From Salegentibacter holothuriorum (GTDB lineage: Bacteria > Bacteroidota > Bacteroidia > Flavobacteriales > Flavobacteriaceae), in the NCBI RefSeq assembly GCF_900168045.1, contig NZ_FUYY01000001.1:62001-126000 (forward strand): a stretch of DNA of 64,000 nt, given 5' to 3'. Made by a program: the position numbers and the translations under genes. Under the pieces are notes generated by a model, which worked only from the letters and a program-made list of their open reading frames with translations, searched no databases and had not been told where the DNA came from. Position 1 is the stretch's first letter. Every line of letters starts with the position of its first letter. Positions 24,700 through 33,142 of the stretch are shown piece after piece.

Positions 24700-25113
24700 T
24701 TAATCTATTTCTACAAAATTTCCTTCTGAATCAAATTCTAGTTCTTCTCCACTTTCCAGTTCAACTTCGTGTCCTTCTTCATCCATTTCATATTCTAAAA
24801 TCTTAATATTTGGATGGTTTTTAGTAATATAACCCGCAATATTAAGCGGTAATGCTGATGCAGGAATTCCGTTTTTACACTTTATCTCAGTTGGCTGATT
24901 ATTCTGGTCGAAACTAAGTTCGGTACCTCCAGACATTTTAATTTCATAAGTTTCCCAATAGTCTCGTTTATCAACTTCTACAGTTTTAATTTTTTCATTC
25001 GGAAAAAGTTGCGAAACATAGGCCGATACCATTTCGGGTAATTCAGATTTTTGAGCATGCCCAAAAGTGAGTCCGAAAAATATCAATAAGCCTGTTATAA
25101 ATAATTTTTTCAT
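24700..25113 (-). CDS. Exported PepSY-like domain protein
   Basis: A 137-residue protein with signal peptide (MKKLFITGLLIFFGLTFGHAQ) and two PepSY-like repeats. Each has a helix followed by an acidic beta-hairpin: VSAYVSQLFPNEKIKTVEVD...GTELSFDQNNQPTEIK and IAGYITKNHPNIKILEYEMD...EELEFDSEGNFVEID. Such small periplasmic proteins are widespread in Bacteroidota; their role is not established. It is monocistronic and convergent with the dioxygenase operon. Confidence 0.75.
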   Translation of the reverse strand: MKKLFITGLLIFFGLTFGHAQKSELPEMVSAYVSQLFPNEKIKTVEVDKRDYWETYEIKMSGGTELSFDQNNQPTEIKCKNGIPASALPLNIAGYITKNHPNIKILEYEMDEEGHEVELESGEELEFDSEGNFVEID

Positions 25114-25279
25114 AATTCTTAGTTTTTTGGTTTTACTCTAAAATAAGAAATGTAATTCAGGTTTATTTTAAATTTTTGTGAATTTATATCTGGTAATTCT
25201 GATTTATCTTAAAACTAGTTTCAAACGATTTTCTATATTTACAAAACAAGCTTCAAATTAGATTTGAAAAAAACGTGAT

Positions 25280-25765
25280 ATGGAAAAAAAATATAAGGTT
25301 AAAGTAAATGATTCTTATGAATTTGAATTTACCAAAGACCAAATTGCTTCTTTAGATACGCAGCAAATTAAAGATAAGCATTATCATCTATTAAAGGAAA
25401 ATCGCAGTTTTAAAGCTGAGGTTTTTACCGAAAATTTTCTTCAACGACAATACGATATCAAGATCAATTCTAATACTTATAAGGTAGCTATTTCCAACGA
25501 GCTGGATTTGCTCATAGAAGAAATGGGACTTTCTCTTGGTACTGCACAAATGATTAATGATATTAAAGCACCAATGCCGGGACTTATTCTGGAAGTAAAT
25601 GTAGAAGAAGGAGCTGAAGTGCGGGAAGGTGATTATCTGCTTGTTTTGGAAGCGATGAAAATGGAGAATACACTTACTGCCCCCAGGGACGGAGTGGTTA
25701 AATCTGTTTTGATCAAGAAAGGCGAAACGGTAGAAAAGAATCAATTGTTAATTGAAATGGAATAA
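25280..25765 (+). CDS. Biotin carboxyl carrier subunit of acyl-CoA carboxylase
   Basis: A 161-residue protein. The C-terminal biotinyl domain (about 93-161) starts KAPMPGLILEVNVEEG and carries the biotin site EAMKMEN with Lys127. The N-terminal part (1-90) resembles the BT-like linker found in propionyl-CoA carboxylase alpha chains. It is followed by the biotin carboxylase 50 bp downstream and by the carboxyltransferase gene, so all three subunits of the carboxylase are encoded together. The split of alpha into carrier and carboxylase subunits is as in many Bacteroidota. Confidence 0.92.
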   Translation: MEKKYKVKVNDSYEFEFTKDQIASLDTQQIKDKHYHLLKENRSFKAEVFTENFLQRQYDIKINSNTYKVAISNELDLLIEEMGLSLGTAQMINDIKAPMPGLILEVNVEEGAEVREGDYLLVLEAMKMENTLTAPRDGVVKSVLIKKGETVEKNQLLIEME

Positions 25766-25766
25766 G

Positions 25767-25786
25767 CCCCCTAACCCCAAAGGGGG
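25767..25786. repeat. GC-rich hairpin between carrier and carboxylase genes
   Basis: CCCCCT-AACCCCAA-AGGGGG forms a 6-bp GC-rich stem in the 49-bp gap. Words of this type are scattered in Bacteroidota genomes. It lacks a T-run, so it is more likely a processing or stability element than a terminator. Confidence 0.5.
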
Positions 25787-25814
25787 AATTAAATTAGAAT
25801 TCAAAATCATTAAA

Positions 25815-27257
25815 ATGAAAAAAATATTAGTTGCCAATAGGGGAGAGATTGCGCTAAGGGTAATGAAAACCATTCAAAAGATGGGAATCAAAACCGTAGC
25901 TGTTTTTTCTACAGCCGATAGGAATGCACCCCACGTAAAATTTGCCGATGAGGCGGTTTGCATAGGAGAAGCGCCTTCTAACGAGTCTTATCTTAAAGGC
26001 GACAAAATAATTGAAGTAGCTAAAGAATTAGGTGTAGATGGGATTCATCCCGGTTATGGCTTTTTAAGTGAAAATGCAGGTTTTGCCGAGAATATAGAGA
26101 AAAATGGCATTACCTGGATTGGCCCCGGATCTAAGGCCATTAAAATTATGGGAAGCAAACTTGCAGCAAAAGATGCAGTGAAAGCTTACGATATCCCCAT
26201 GGTTCCAGGAATAGACGAAGCCATCACCGATCCTGAAAAAGCTAAAAAAATTGCTAAAGAGATCGGATTTCCTATTTTGATAAAAGCCTCTGCTGGTGGT
26301 GGAGGAAAAGGAATGCGTATTGTTGAAAAAGAAAAAGATCTTGAAGATCAAATGAAACGTGCCATAAGCGAAGCTGAATCGGCTTTTGGAGATGGTTCAG
26401 TTTTTATTGAGAAGTACGTTTCTTCCCCGAGGCATATAGAAATTCAGATTTTAGCAGATTCTCATGGAAATTATTTCCATCTTTTTGAGCGGGAATGCAG
26501 TATTCAGCGTAGGCATCAAAAGGTGGTAGAAGAAGCTCCTTCGGTTGTTCTTGATGACAAACTGAGGAAGCAAATGGGAAAAGCCGCGGTAAAAGTAGCC
26601 AGGGCTTGTGATTATGTTGGTGCCGGTACTGTAGAATTTTTATTCGATGAAAATAAGAATTTCTATTTCCTGGAAATGAATACACGTTTGCAGGTAGAAC
26701 ATCCCGTAACCGAATATATCACCGGGATTGATCTGGTAGAACAGCAAATTAAAGTTGCCAGGGGCGAAAAGTTAAAGTTGCTTCAGGAAGATTTAAAGAT
26801 TAGAGGGCACGCGGTAGAACTTCGAGTTTATGCGGAAGATCCTATGGATAACTTTATACCAAGTGTAGGAAAACTTGAAAAATACACTATTCCTAAGGGC
26901 GAAAATATTCGGGTAGACAATGGTTTTGAAGAAGGGATGGAAGTTCCTATTTATTACGACCCGATGTTGGCGAAATTAATTACCTATGGAAAAACCCGGG
27001 AAGAAGCGATTCAATTAATGATAAAAGCCATAAAGGAATATGAAGTTGAAGGAGTAATGACCACGCTTCCTTTTGGAAAGTTTGTTTTTGAACACGAAGC
27101 CTTTAGAAGTGGGAATTTTGATACGCACTTTGTAAAGAAATATTATTCCGCCGAAAAACTAGAAGATGAGATTCAGGAAGAAGCAAAACTTGCTGCCCTG
27201 GTGGCCTTAAAAAAGTATCTGGAAGACAGGCAGCAATTGCGTATACCTCAAAACTAA
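25815..27257 (+). CDS. accC: Biotin carboxylase subunit
   Basis: A 480-residue biotin carboxylase that makes carboxybiotin from bicarbonate and ATP. The start is the ATG at 25815 (MKKILVANRGEIALRV); the frame is open further upstream, but that part is intergenic. ATP-grasp motifs are seen: KASAGGGGKGMRIV (glycine loop), HIEIQILAD, ERECSIQRRHQKVVEEAP, FLEMNTRLQVEHPVTE. The C-terminal biotin-carboxylase domain includes RGHAVELRVYAEDP. Together with the carrier and the PCC-beta-like subunit it would form an acetyl/propionyl-CoA carboxylase. Confidence 0.93.
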   Translation: MKKILVANRGEIALRVMKTIQKMGIKTVAVFSTADRNAPHVKFADEAVCIGEAPSNESYLKGDKIIEVAKELGVDGIHPGYGFLSENAGFAENIEKNGITWIGPGSKAIKIMGSKLAAKDAVKAYDIPMVPGIDEAITDPEKAKKIAKEIGFPILIKASAGGGGKGMRIVEKEKDLEDQMKRAISEAESAFGDGSVFIEKYVSSPRHIEIQILADSHGNYFHLFERECSIQRRHQKVVEEAPSVVLDDKLRKQMGKAAVKVARACDYVGAGTVEFLFDENKNFYFLEMNTRLQVEHPVTEYITGIDLVEQQIKVARGEKLKLLQEDLKIRGHAVELRVYAEDPMDNFIPSVGKLEKYTIPKGENIRVDNGFEEGMEVPIYYDPMLAKLITYGKTREEAIQLMIKAIKEYEVEGVMTTLPFGKFVFEHEAFRSGNFDTHFVKKYYSAEKLEDEIQEEAKLAALVALKKYLEDRQQLRIPQN

Positions 27258-27278
27258 TGTTCCAATCTTTTTAAGTTG

Positions 27279-27377
27279 AGTAAATTACCTTTCGGCAAGT
27301 TCGCGAGGGATTAAATGTAAAAATTTTTGAATATCGAGGCTTGCCTCGAAGTATTTAAATCTCGATTATCGAGTAAA
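27279..27377 (+). repeat. Dispersed intergenic element, copy B
   Basis: The copy runs from AGTAAATTACC through TCGCGAGGGATTAAAT and the inverted repeat TCGAGGC-TT-GCCTCGA to CTCGATTATCGAGTAAA, ending 10 bp before the carboxyltransferase ATG. It separates two genes of one apparent operon, so it could add a promoter or control point. Confidence 0.8.
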
Positions 27378-27387
27378 AAAAATATTG

Positions 27388-28929
27388 ATGAGTCAGAATA
27401 TAGAAAAGTTACAGGATAAAATTAAGCAGGCGCACCTTGGTGGTGGGGAAAATCGGATAGCTAAACAGCACGAGAAAAAGAAACTGACCGCTCGGGAACG
27501 TATAAATTATTTAATGGACGAAGGTTCTTTTGAAGAAATCGGGATCCTGGTCACCCATAGGACTACCGGGTTTGGAATGGAAGATCAAAAATTTTACGGC
27601 GATGGTGTGGTAACCGGTTACGGCACCATCAATGGGAAATTAGTGTATATTTTCGCTCAGGATTTTACTGTTTTTGGTGGTTCTTTATCTGAAACTCACG
27701 CAGAGAAGATCTGTAAAGTGATGGATCTGGCGGTAAAAGTTGGGGCACCAATGATCGGTTTAAACGATTCAGGTGGTGCTAGAATTCAGGAAGGTGTAAA
27801 ATCGCTTGGTGGTTATGCCGATATCTTCCATAGAAATGTAAAGGCATCCGGGGTGATTCCGCAGATTTCAGCTATAATGGGCCCCTGTGCCGGTGGAGCT
27901 GTTTATTCTCCGGCAATGACAGATTTCACACTTATGGTTCAGGATACCAGTTATATGTTCGTTACCGGACCTAATGTGGTGAAAACGGTGACTAACGAGG
28001 AAGTAACTTCAGAAGAACTTGGTGGCGCTTCTACCCACGCCACAAAATCTGGGGTAACGCATATTACTTCCTTCAACGATATTGCCTGCCTTGAAGATAT
28101 CAAGAAACTGGTGAGTTATATGCCCCAGAACAACAAAAAGGCACCGGAAAAACTTCCGTATAAATTAGGTGATGAAATAAGGGAAGAGCTTGAAAGTATT
28201 GTGCCCGATAGTTCTACCAAACCTTATGATATGCACGAAGTGATTAAGGGAATTATCGATCAAGATTCCTTTTTCGAAATTCATAAAGATTATGCCGATA
28301 ATATTATTGTTGGTTTTGCACGTTTAGGCGGAAGAAGTGTTGGGATTGTTGCTAATCAACCAATGAGTTTGGCTGGGGTTTTAGACGTAGATTCTTCGAA
28401 AAAAGCTGCTCGCTTCACGCGTTATTGTGATTGTTTCAATATTCCATTATTAGTATTGGTAGATGTGCCCGGATTTTTACCAGGTACAGACCAGGAGTGG
28501 AACGGTATTATTTTAAACGGGGCTAAGTTACTTTATGCACTTAGTGATGCTACCGTACCAAAAGTAACCGTAATTACCCGAAAAGCCTATGGCGGGGCTT
28601 ACGATGTAATGAATTCTAAACATATTGGTGCCGATCTTAATTTTGCCTGGCCAACAGCTGAAATTGCCGTAATGGGAGCTAAGGGGGCTAGTGAGATTAT
28701 TTTTAGAAAAGAAATTAAAGAAGCTGAAGATAGCGAAGCAAAATTGGCCGAAAAAGAAGCAGAGTATGCCGAGACTTTCGCCAATCCTTTTGAAGCTGCC
28801 CAACGCGGATTTATCGATGAGGTAATAATGCCTAAGGAAACTCGCAGAAAACTACTAAAAGGCTTTAGTATGTTAGAAAATAAAGAAGTGCTGAGACCTG
28901 TACGAAAACACGGGAATATTCCTTTGTAG
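27388..28929 (+). CDS. Acyl-CoA carboxylase carboxyltransferase (propionyl-CoA carboxylase beta type)
   Basis: A 513-residue crotonase-fold carboxyltransferase. The ATG at 27388 is preferred to the TTG one codon earlier. Two acyl-CoA-binding halves are visible: [26 protein letters not shown] and [16 protein letters not shown] in the N-half, and [30 protein letters not shown] and [14 protein letters not shown] in the C-half. The sequence is of propionyl-CoA carboxylase beta type, which carboxylates propionyl-CoA to methylmalonyl-CoA; acetyl-CoA use is possible. It is downstream of the carrier and carboxylase genes. Confidence 0.93.
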   Translation: MSQNIEKLQDKIKQAHLGGGENRIAKQHEKKKLTARERINYLMDEGSFEEIGILVTHRTTGFGMEDQKFYGDGVVTGYGTINGKLVYIFAQDFTVFGGSLSETHAEKICKVMDLAVKVGAPMIGLNDSGGARIQEGVKSLGGYADIFHRNVKASGVIPQISAIMGPCAGGAVYSPAMTDFTLMVQDTSYMFVTGPNVVKTVTNEEVTSEELGGASTHATKSGVTHITSFNDIACLEDIKKLVSYMPQNNKKAPEKLPYKLGDEIREELESIVPDSSTKPYDMHEVIKGIIDQDSFFEIHKDYADNIIVGFARLGGRSVGIVANQPMSLAGVLDVDSSKKAARFTRYCDCFNIPLLVLVDVPGFLPGTDQEWNGIILNGAKLLYALSDATVPKVTVITRKAYGGAYDVMNSKHIGADLNFAWPTAEIAVMGAKGASEIIFRKEIKEAEDSEAKLAEKEAEYAETFANPFEAAQRGFIDEVIMPKETRRKLLKGFSMLENKEVLRPVRKHGNIPL

Positions 28930-28961
28930 AAAAACTTATTTTCATTTAAAAAACAACAAAC

Positions 28962-29102
28962 GTGTCTGAAATTACTACATCAAATATAAAATTCGAAAGA
29001 AAACAGTTAGAGTTGGAATTTGAAATTTCTCGAAGAACTTATGAAGGTGATATATTATTAAACCAGACCTATGACGAAACAATCCTTCCGGAATGGGAGT
29101 GA
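28962..29102 (+). CDS. Small protein coupled to a dehydrogenase-like gene
   Basis: A 46-residue reading frame starting at a GTG at 28962 (MSEITTSNIKFERKQLELEF...) and ending with a TGA at 29102. It is acidic, with no hydrophobic segment. It overlaps the next gene by 10 bp, which suggests translational coupling, and fills the only gap in the operon. No family recognised. The non-ATG start and short length keep confidence moderate. Confidence 0.5.
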   Translation: MSEITTSNIKFERKQLELEFEISRRTYEGDILLNQTYDETILPEWE

Positions 29103-29995
29103 TATTTAATAAAATTGTTTGTGTAGACCATACTAAACTCGAAGTTTGGGCTATAGAGGAGCTTCAGGAATACAGTAAAGCTGAGGTTGATGTTTATAGT
29201 GATAGTCCAGATTCTGAAAAGGAACTTTTAGAACGAATAGGAGAGGCGGAAGCTATAATCGTTTCCTGGAAAACACAAATTCCTAAGAGTGTTATTGAAA
29301 AATGCAGCCAGCTTAAATATATTGGGATGGCATGTAGCCTTTACGATGATGAATCAGCAAACGTAGCCTTAGATTTTGCAAGGTCAAAAGGAATTACCGT
29401 GAAAGGAATTTTTGATTACGGTGATCCCGGCGTTATAGAATTTATAATTTCAGAATTAATTAGACTATTGCACGGTTTTGGTGAAAATCAATGGCGAAAA
29501 ATGCCGGTGGAACTTAAAGATAAAAAAATTGGGATAATAGGCCTGGGAACTACAGGGCAATTGTTAGCAGAAGCTATGTTGCCTCTTGGTGTAGATGTTT
29601 ACTATTTTAGTAGAAGTAGAAAGAAAGACTGGGAAGCTAAAGGGCTTAAATATCTATCTTTATCAGAATTATTAAAAACTTCAGAAATAATCTCGCTTCA
29701 CCTACCAAAGAACACCGAATTATTGGGAGAACAGGAATTTGAAGCTTTTGGTTCTGGAAAAATCTTGATCAATACTTCGCTCGGACTTCCTTTTGAAGAA
29801 AAAGCCTTTGTAAACTGGATAAAAGCTGAAGGTAACTTCGCGATTTTTGACGGCGATGGCGGTGCTTCGCTCTCTGAAGCTACAAGAGGAATGAGTAGGG
29901 TTGTCTCACATCAAAAAAGTGCAGGTTGGAGTGCCGAAACCCGGAGGCGTCTATCTAAAAAAGTACTGGAGAATTTAAAATCCTATTCTGCATAA
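29093..29995 (+). CDS. D-2-hydroxyacid dehydrogenase-like protein
   Basis: A 300-residue protein of the D-isomer-specific 2-hydroxyacid dehydrogenase family. The NAD-binding loop IGIIGLGTTGQLLAEAM (about 143-159) and the flanking catalytic-domain segments are clear. The segment that normally carries the catalytic arginine (INTSRG/INTARG) reads ILINTSLGLPFEE, with Leu in place of Arg, and the usual Glu region reads AIFDGDGG. A histidine remains in VVSHQKSAGW. The protein may be catalytically altered. It overlaps the small gene before it and lies downstream of the carboxylase genes. Confidence 0.85.
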   Translation: MGVIFNKIVCVDHTKLEVWAIEELQEYSKAEVDVYSDSPDSEKELLERIGEAEAIIVSWKTQIPKSVIEKCSQLKYIGMACSLYDDESANVALDFARSKGITVKGIFDYGDPGVIEFIISELIRLLHGFGENQWRKMPVELKDKKIGIIGLGTTGQLLAEAMLPLGVDVYYFSRSRKKDWEAKGLKYLSLSELLKTSEIISLHLPKNTELLGEQEFEAFGSGKILINTSLGLPFEEKAFVNWIKAEGNFAIFDGDGGASLSEATRGMSRVVSHQKSAGWSAETRRRLSKKVLENLKSYSA

Positions 29996-30035
29996 TTTAA
30001 ACTTCACAGGTTGCGTAAATCGTAAGAATTTTCCT

Positions 30036-30079
30036 GTAACAATTGTTACTTTCTGTCTTCGAAAAATAAGCTTAATTTG
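30036..30079 (+). promoter_or_regulatory. Sulfur-regulon operator and promoter of the yeeE/yedE pair
   Basis: The perfect palindrome GTAAC-AATT-GTTAC (30036-30049) is followed by 22 bp and TTAATTTG (30072-30079), one mismatch from TAnnTTTG. The ATG at 30101 lies 21 bp after the box. Confidence 0.8.
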
Positions 30080-30100
30080 CATTTCGAAAAAAAAAGAAAT

Positions 30101-30658
30101 ATGGAATGGATTTTTGAGCCGTGGCCCTGGTATGTAGCAGGACCACTTATAGCATTTATTATGTTTTTACTTATTTTTATAGGTAAAGGCTTTGGGATGT
30201 CTTCTAACCTTAGAACACTATGTACCCTATGTGGTGCCGATTCAAAATCTGATTTTTTTGATTTTGACTGGAAATCACAACGCTGGAATCTTATAGTAGT
30301 TGTTGGAGCAATAATAGGTGGGTTTATAGGAGCCAATTTTTTAAGTAATGATCTTAGTGTAGCCATAAATCCTGATACCATTACAGACCTGAAAGAATTG
30401 GGCTTTAATAGTGCGGGAGAAGCTTACCTGCCAACTGAACTTTTCACCTGGGAAGCCGTAGGCGGTGTCAAAGCCCTAATAATCCTTTTAATTGGTGGAA
30501 TCTTAATTGGATTTGGAGCACGTTATGCCGGGGGGTGTACTTCCGGGCACGCAATTTCTGGCCTTAGTAACTTGCAATTACCTTCTTTAATAGCCGTAAT
30601 AGGATTTTTTATTGGTGGTTTGGTGATGGTACATTTATTATTTCCCTTAATATTTTAA
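30101..30658 (+). CDS. YeeE/YedE-family sulfur transporter, N-half
   Basis: A 185-residue membrane protein. The ATG at 30101 (MEWIFEPWPWYVAGPL) is chosen because an earlier in-frame ATG would overlap the promoter. It has about four transmembrane helices and the family signature YAGGCTSGHAISGL with a conserved cysteine, near residue 145-158. YeeE proteins import thiosulfate through relay cysteines. The next gene supplies the second half (DUF6691-like), so the transporter is split in two polypeptides, as is common. The soluble loop contains TLCTLCGADSKSDFF with two more cysteines. Confidence 0.88.
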   Translation: MEWIFEPWPWYVAGPLIAFIMFLLIFIGKGFGMSSNLRTLCTLCGADSKSDFFDFDWKSQRWNLIVVVGAIIGGFIGANFLSNDLSVAINPDTITDLKELGFNSAGEAYLPTELFTWEAVGGVKALIILLIGGILIGFGARYAGGCTSGHAISGLSNLQLPSLIAVIGFFIGGLVMVHLLFPLIF

Positions 30659-30667
30659 ATTGAAAAT

Positions 30668-31081
30668 ATGAGAAGTATAGGATATTTATTGATAGGTATA
30701 TTTTTTGGAATCGTAATGTTTAAATCTGAAGCTGCTTCCTGGTTTAGGATTTATGAAATGTTCCAGTTCCAATCATTTCATATGTATGGAATTATAGGTT
30801 CGGCTCTGGTTTTAGGAGTTATTGGTGTTCAAATTATAAAACGTAAAAATTTAAAGAATTTTTTCGGACAGCGCATTACATTTATTCCTAAGGAAAAAAG
30901 TTTTAGCAGGTATATGTATGGCGGAATTATATTTGGGTTAGGTTGGGCGCTTGCAGGTGCCTGTCCGGGACCAATATTCACTTTAATTGGCGCAGGATTT
31001 ATGCCAATATTAATTGTTTTTGCTGGTTCTTTACTTGGTACTTTTTTATACGGATTGCTTCGGAAAAAGCTTCCGCATTAA
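30668..31081 (+). CDS. YeeE/YedE-family (DUF6691-like) transporter, C-half
   Basis: A 137-residue membrane protein with three to four helices and the second-half signature GLGWALAGACPGPIFTLIGAG (conserved Cys in ACPGP). It starts 9 bp after the first half on the same strand and would pair with it to form a full YeeE-type channel for thiosulfate or related sulfur compounds. Expression would be from the Crp-type promoter at 30036-30079. Confidence 0.88.
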   Translation: MRSIGYLLIGIFFGIVMFKSEAASWFRIYEMFQFQSFHMYGIIGSALVLGVIGVQIIKRKNLKNFFGQRITFIPKEKSFSRYMYGGIIFGLGWALAGACPGPIFTLIGAGFMPILIVFAGSLLGTFLYGLLRKKLPH

Positions 31082-31120
31082 AGAACAGCTTAGAGGAGTG
31101 AGCTTAATCCAGTTATAAGA

Positions 31121-31747
31121 TTATTTTTTTTCCGATGAAATATAGAAATATGGGAGTGAGATATGATACTTTACTACTATTAACCTAATAGCAATTACAA
31201 TTATTGAGGTGGTTAGGTATATAATATCCTGGTTAACTCCCAGATCGTGCATAATTACAAAAACCAATCCGCCAAAAATACAGGCGGTTGCATAGATTTC
31301 CTTTCTAAAAATAACCGGGATTTCATTACAAAGTATATCACGTATAACGCCTCCAAAAGTGCCCGTCATTGCACCTATGGCCACACAAATTATTGGATCC
31401 AGATTGTTTCTAATTCCTATCTCTACGCCGGTTATGGTGAATATTCCTAAACCAATGGTATCAAAAAGGAATAATGATTTTTTAAGATAATTAATTTTAT
31501 TTCTAAAAATAATGGCTAAGATGGTTACTGCACCAATTAAGTATACATAAATGGTATTTTCCATCCAGGTAACGGGTGTGTTGCCTATTAAGGTGTCCCT
31601 TAGCGTACCTCCACCAATGGCGGTAACAAAACCAATAATAAAAATGCCAAAGAGATCAAGCCTACGATCCATGGCTGCCAATGAGCCAGAAATAGCAAAG
31701 GCTATGGTACCCAGGATATCTAGAATGTTAAATAAAGTTAGTTCCAT
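31121..31747 (-). CDS. TRIC-type (YicG/UPF0126) cation channel family protein
   Basis: A 208-residue membrane protein with seven predicted helices and the internal duplication of the family: GFVTAIGGGTLRDTLIGNTP and GAMTGTFGGVIRDILCNEIP. Prokaryotic TRIC homologues form trimeric cation-permeable channels; some relatives are amino acid transporters. The start lies 3 bp from the end of the dispersed element copy D. It is convergent with the yeeE/yedE pair and divergent from trxB. Confidence 0.88.
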   Translation of the reverse strand: MELTLFNILDILGTIAFAISGSLAAMDRRLDLFGIFIIGFVTAIGGGTLRDTLIGNTPVTWMENTIYVYLIGAVTILAIIFRNKINYLKKSLFLFDTIGLGIFTITGVEIGIRNNLDPIICVAIGAMTGTFGGVIRDILCNEIPVIFRKEIYATACIFGGLVFVIMHDLGVNQDIIYLTTSIIVIAIRLIVVKYHISLPYFYISSEKK

Positions 31748-31750
31748 CTA

Positions 31751-31838
31751 CCCGATAATCGAGATTTATAAATTTCGGGGCTTGTCCCAAAATTAAAATG
31801 TTTTAAATGAATACCTCGCGATCTTGCTGCCAGGTGAT
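31751..31838 (-). repeat. Dispersed intergenic element, copy D
   Basis: On the minus strand the copy runs from TCACCTGGCAGCAAGATCGC through an imperfect GGGAC/GCCCC inner segment to CTCGATTATCGGG, ending 3 bp before the TRIC gene ATG. It contains TAATTTTG, a match to the -7 box. Confidence 0.8.
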
Positions 31839-31970
31839 TTTTAAGCAAAGGTAAATTTAATTATGAGAAGCCGATAATTTTTTATTTTTTATGAATTAAA
31901 TCTATACCGTCAAATTATTACTGAATAGTAAAACTTAATTAGATTAGTGTAAGTTTATAGCTAAAGTTAC

Positions 31971-31978
31971 TACTTTTG
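31971..31978 (+). promoter_or_regulatory. -7 box of trxB
   Basis: TACTTTTG matches TAnnTTTG 22 bp before the trxB ATG. A GTTAC word lies directly before it, but it is unpaired and not at the spacing of the sulfur operator. Confidence 0.55.
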
Positions 31979-32000
31979 TAAAACAGAAAAACAATATAAA

Positions 32001-32993
32001 ATGAGCGATAAATTAGAAAGAATAAAAACTTTGATTATAGGATCTGGTCCTGCGGGATATACAGCAGCAATTTATGCGGCAAGAGCCGATCTTAAACCTG
32101 TAATGTATACTGGACTTGAACCTGGTGGACAGTTAACTACAACTACTGAAGTAGATAACTTTCCCGGATATGCCGATGGTGTAGATGGCCCAAAAATGAT
32201 GATGGATCTGCAAAAGCAGGCCGAACGTTTTGGAACAGAAGTACGGATAGGTATGATAACCGAAGTTGATTTTAGCGATAAAACCGGCGGAATTCATAAA
32301 GCTTGTGTAGATAATTCTACCTGGATTGAAGCAGAATCTATAATTATTTCTACTGGAGCTACTGCAAGATACCTTGGTTTGCCTAGCGAGCAACGTTTAC
32401 GTGGTGGTGGAGTTTCGGCATGCGCTGTTTGTGACGGATTTTTCTATAAGGGTCAGGATGTTGCTATAGTTGGAGGTGGAGATACCGCTGCCGAAGAAGC
32501 AACTTATTTGGCTAATATTTGTAACAAAGTAACTATGTTGGTTCGTGGTGACCAAATGCGTGCTTCTAAAGCTATGCAACACCGTGTAACCAGTACCAAG
32601 AATATAGATCTTCGATATAACACTGAAGTAGATGAAGTGATTGGAGAACAAGTGGTAGAAGGCCTTAGGATGCTGAATAAAGAAACCGGTGAGAAAGAAC
32701 AAATTGAAATCACAGGTTTGTTTATTGCAATTGGTCACAAACCAAATACCGATATCTTTAAAGAGAAGTTAACTATGGATGATACCGGGTATATTATTAC
32801 CGAAGGTAAATCTACAAAAACTAATGTTCCGGGTGTTTTTGCTTCTGGTGATGTTCAGGATAAAATTTATCGCCAGGCTGTAACCGCAGCAGGAACCGGT
32901 TGTATGGCCGCTTTAGATGCTGAGCGTTACTTAGCAGTAGTAGAAAGTGAAGAAGGAGAAGAGGTGAAAACTACCAAAAAGGTGGAAGCTTAA
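32001..32993 (+). CDS. trxB: Thioredoxin-disulfide reductase
   Basis: A 330-residue flavoenzyme that reduces thioredoxin with NADPH. FAD-binding LIIGSGPAGYTAAIYAARAD is at the N-terminus, the redox-active pair is SACAVCDGFFY (Cys141, Cys144), the NADPH-binding loop is AIVGGGDTAAEEATYL, and the C-terminal FAD motif is GVFASGDVQDKIYRQ. Length is slightly above the family norm because of an acidic/lysine tail (EEGEEVKTTKK). It is monocistronic and followed by a terminator and a REP copy. Confidence 0.95.
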   Translation: MSDKLERIKTLIIGSGPAGYTAAIYAARADLKPVMYTGLEPGGQLTTTTEVDNFPGYADGVDGPKMMMDLQKQAERFGTEVRIGMITEVDFSDKTGGIHKACVDNSTWIEAESIIISTGATARYLGLPSEQRLRGGGVSACAVCDGFFYKGQDVAIVGGGDTAAEEATYLANICNKVTMLVRGDQMRASKAMQHRVTSTKNIDLRYNTEVDEVIGEQVVEGLRMLNKETGEKEQIEITGLFIAIGHKPNTDIFKEKLTMDDTGYIITEGKSTKTNVPGVFASGDVQDKIYRQAVTAAGTGCMAALDAERYLAVVESEEGEEVKTTKKVEA

Positions 32994-33012
32994 TTTCTAA
33001 AAAAATATAGAG

Positions 33013-33050
33013 AAAAACCTCACAGGTCAATAGGATTTGTGAGGTTTTTT
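33013..33050 (+). terminator. Terminator of trxB
   Basis: AAAAACCTCACA (33013-33024) pairs with TGTGAGGTTTTT (33038-33049) around a 13-nt loop, with a T-run on both strands. It probably serves both convergent genes. Confidence 0.85.
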
Positions 33051-33103
33051 TGTTTTCGGCAACTTTTATTAGCACAGTTTTTACTAATTGCAATCTATAC
33101 AAC

Positions 33104-33132
33104 TTAGATCCTGAAACCAGTTCAGGATGACG
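33104..33132 (-). repeat. REP-like hairpin between convergent genes
   Basis: TTAGATCCTGAAACCAGTTC followed by AGGATGACG. The core ATCCTGAA/TTCAGGAT forms a hairpin. The same sequence, nearly unchanged, recurs at 48784-48812 and in inverted form at 24569-24597. Confidence 0.75.
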
Positions 33133-33142
33133 ATTAGTTCTA

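Noticed and set aside
27600-27625. GTAACCGGTTAC resembling the sulfur operator
   Set aside because: It lies inside the carboxyltransferase coding region and has a 2-bp spacer instead of 4, with no -7 box behind it.
31945-31978. GTAAG...GTTAC before trxB as a fifth sulfur operator
   Set aside because: The half-sites are not spaced by 4 bp, and GTTAC abuts the -7 box directly, so it does not fit the pattern.
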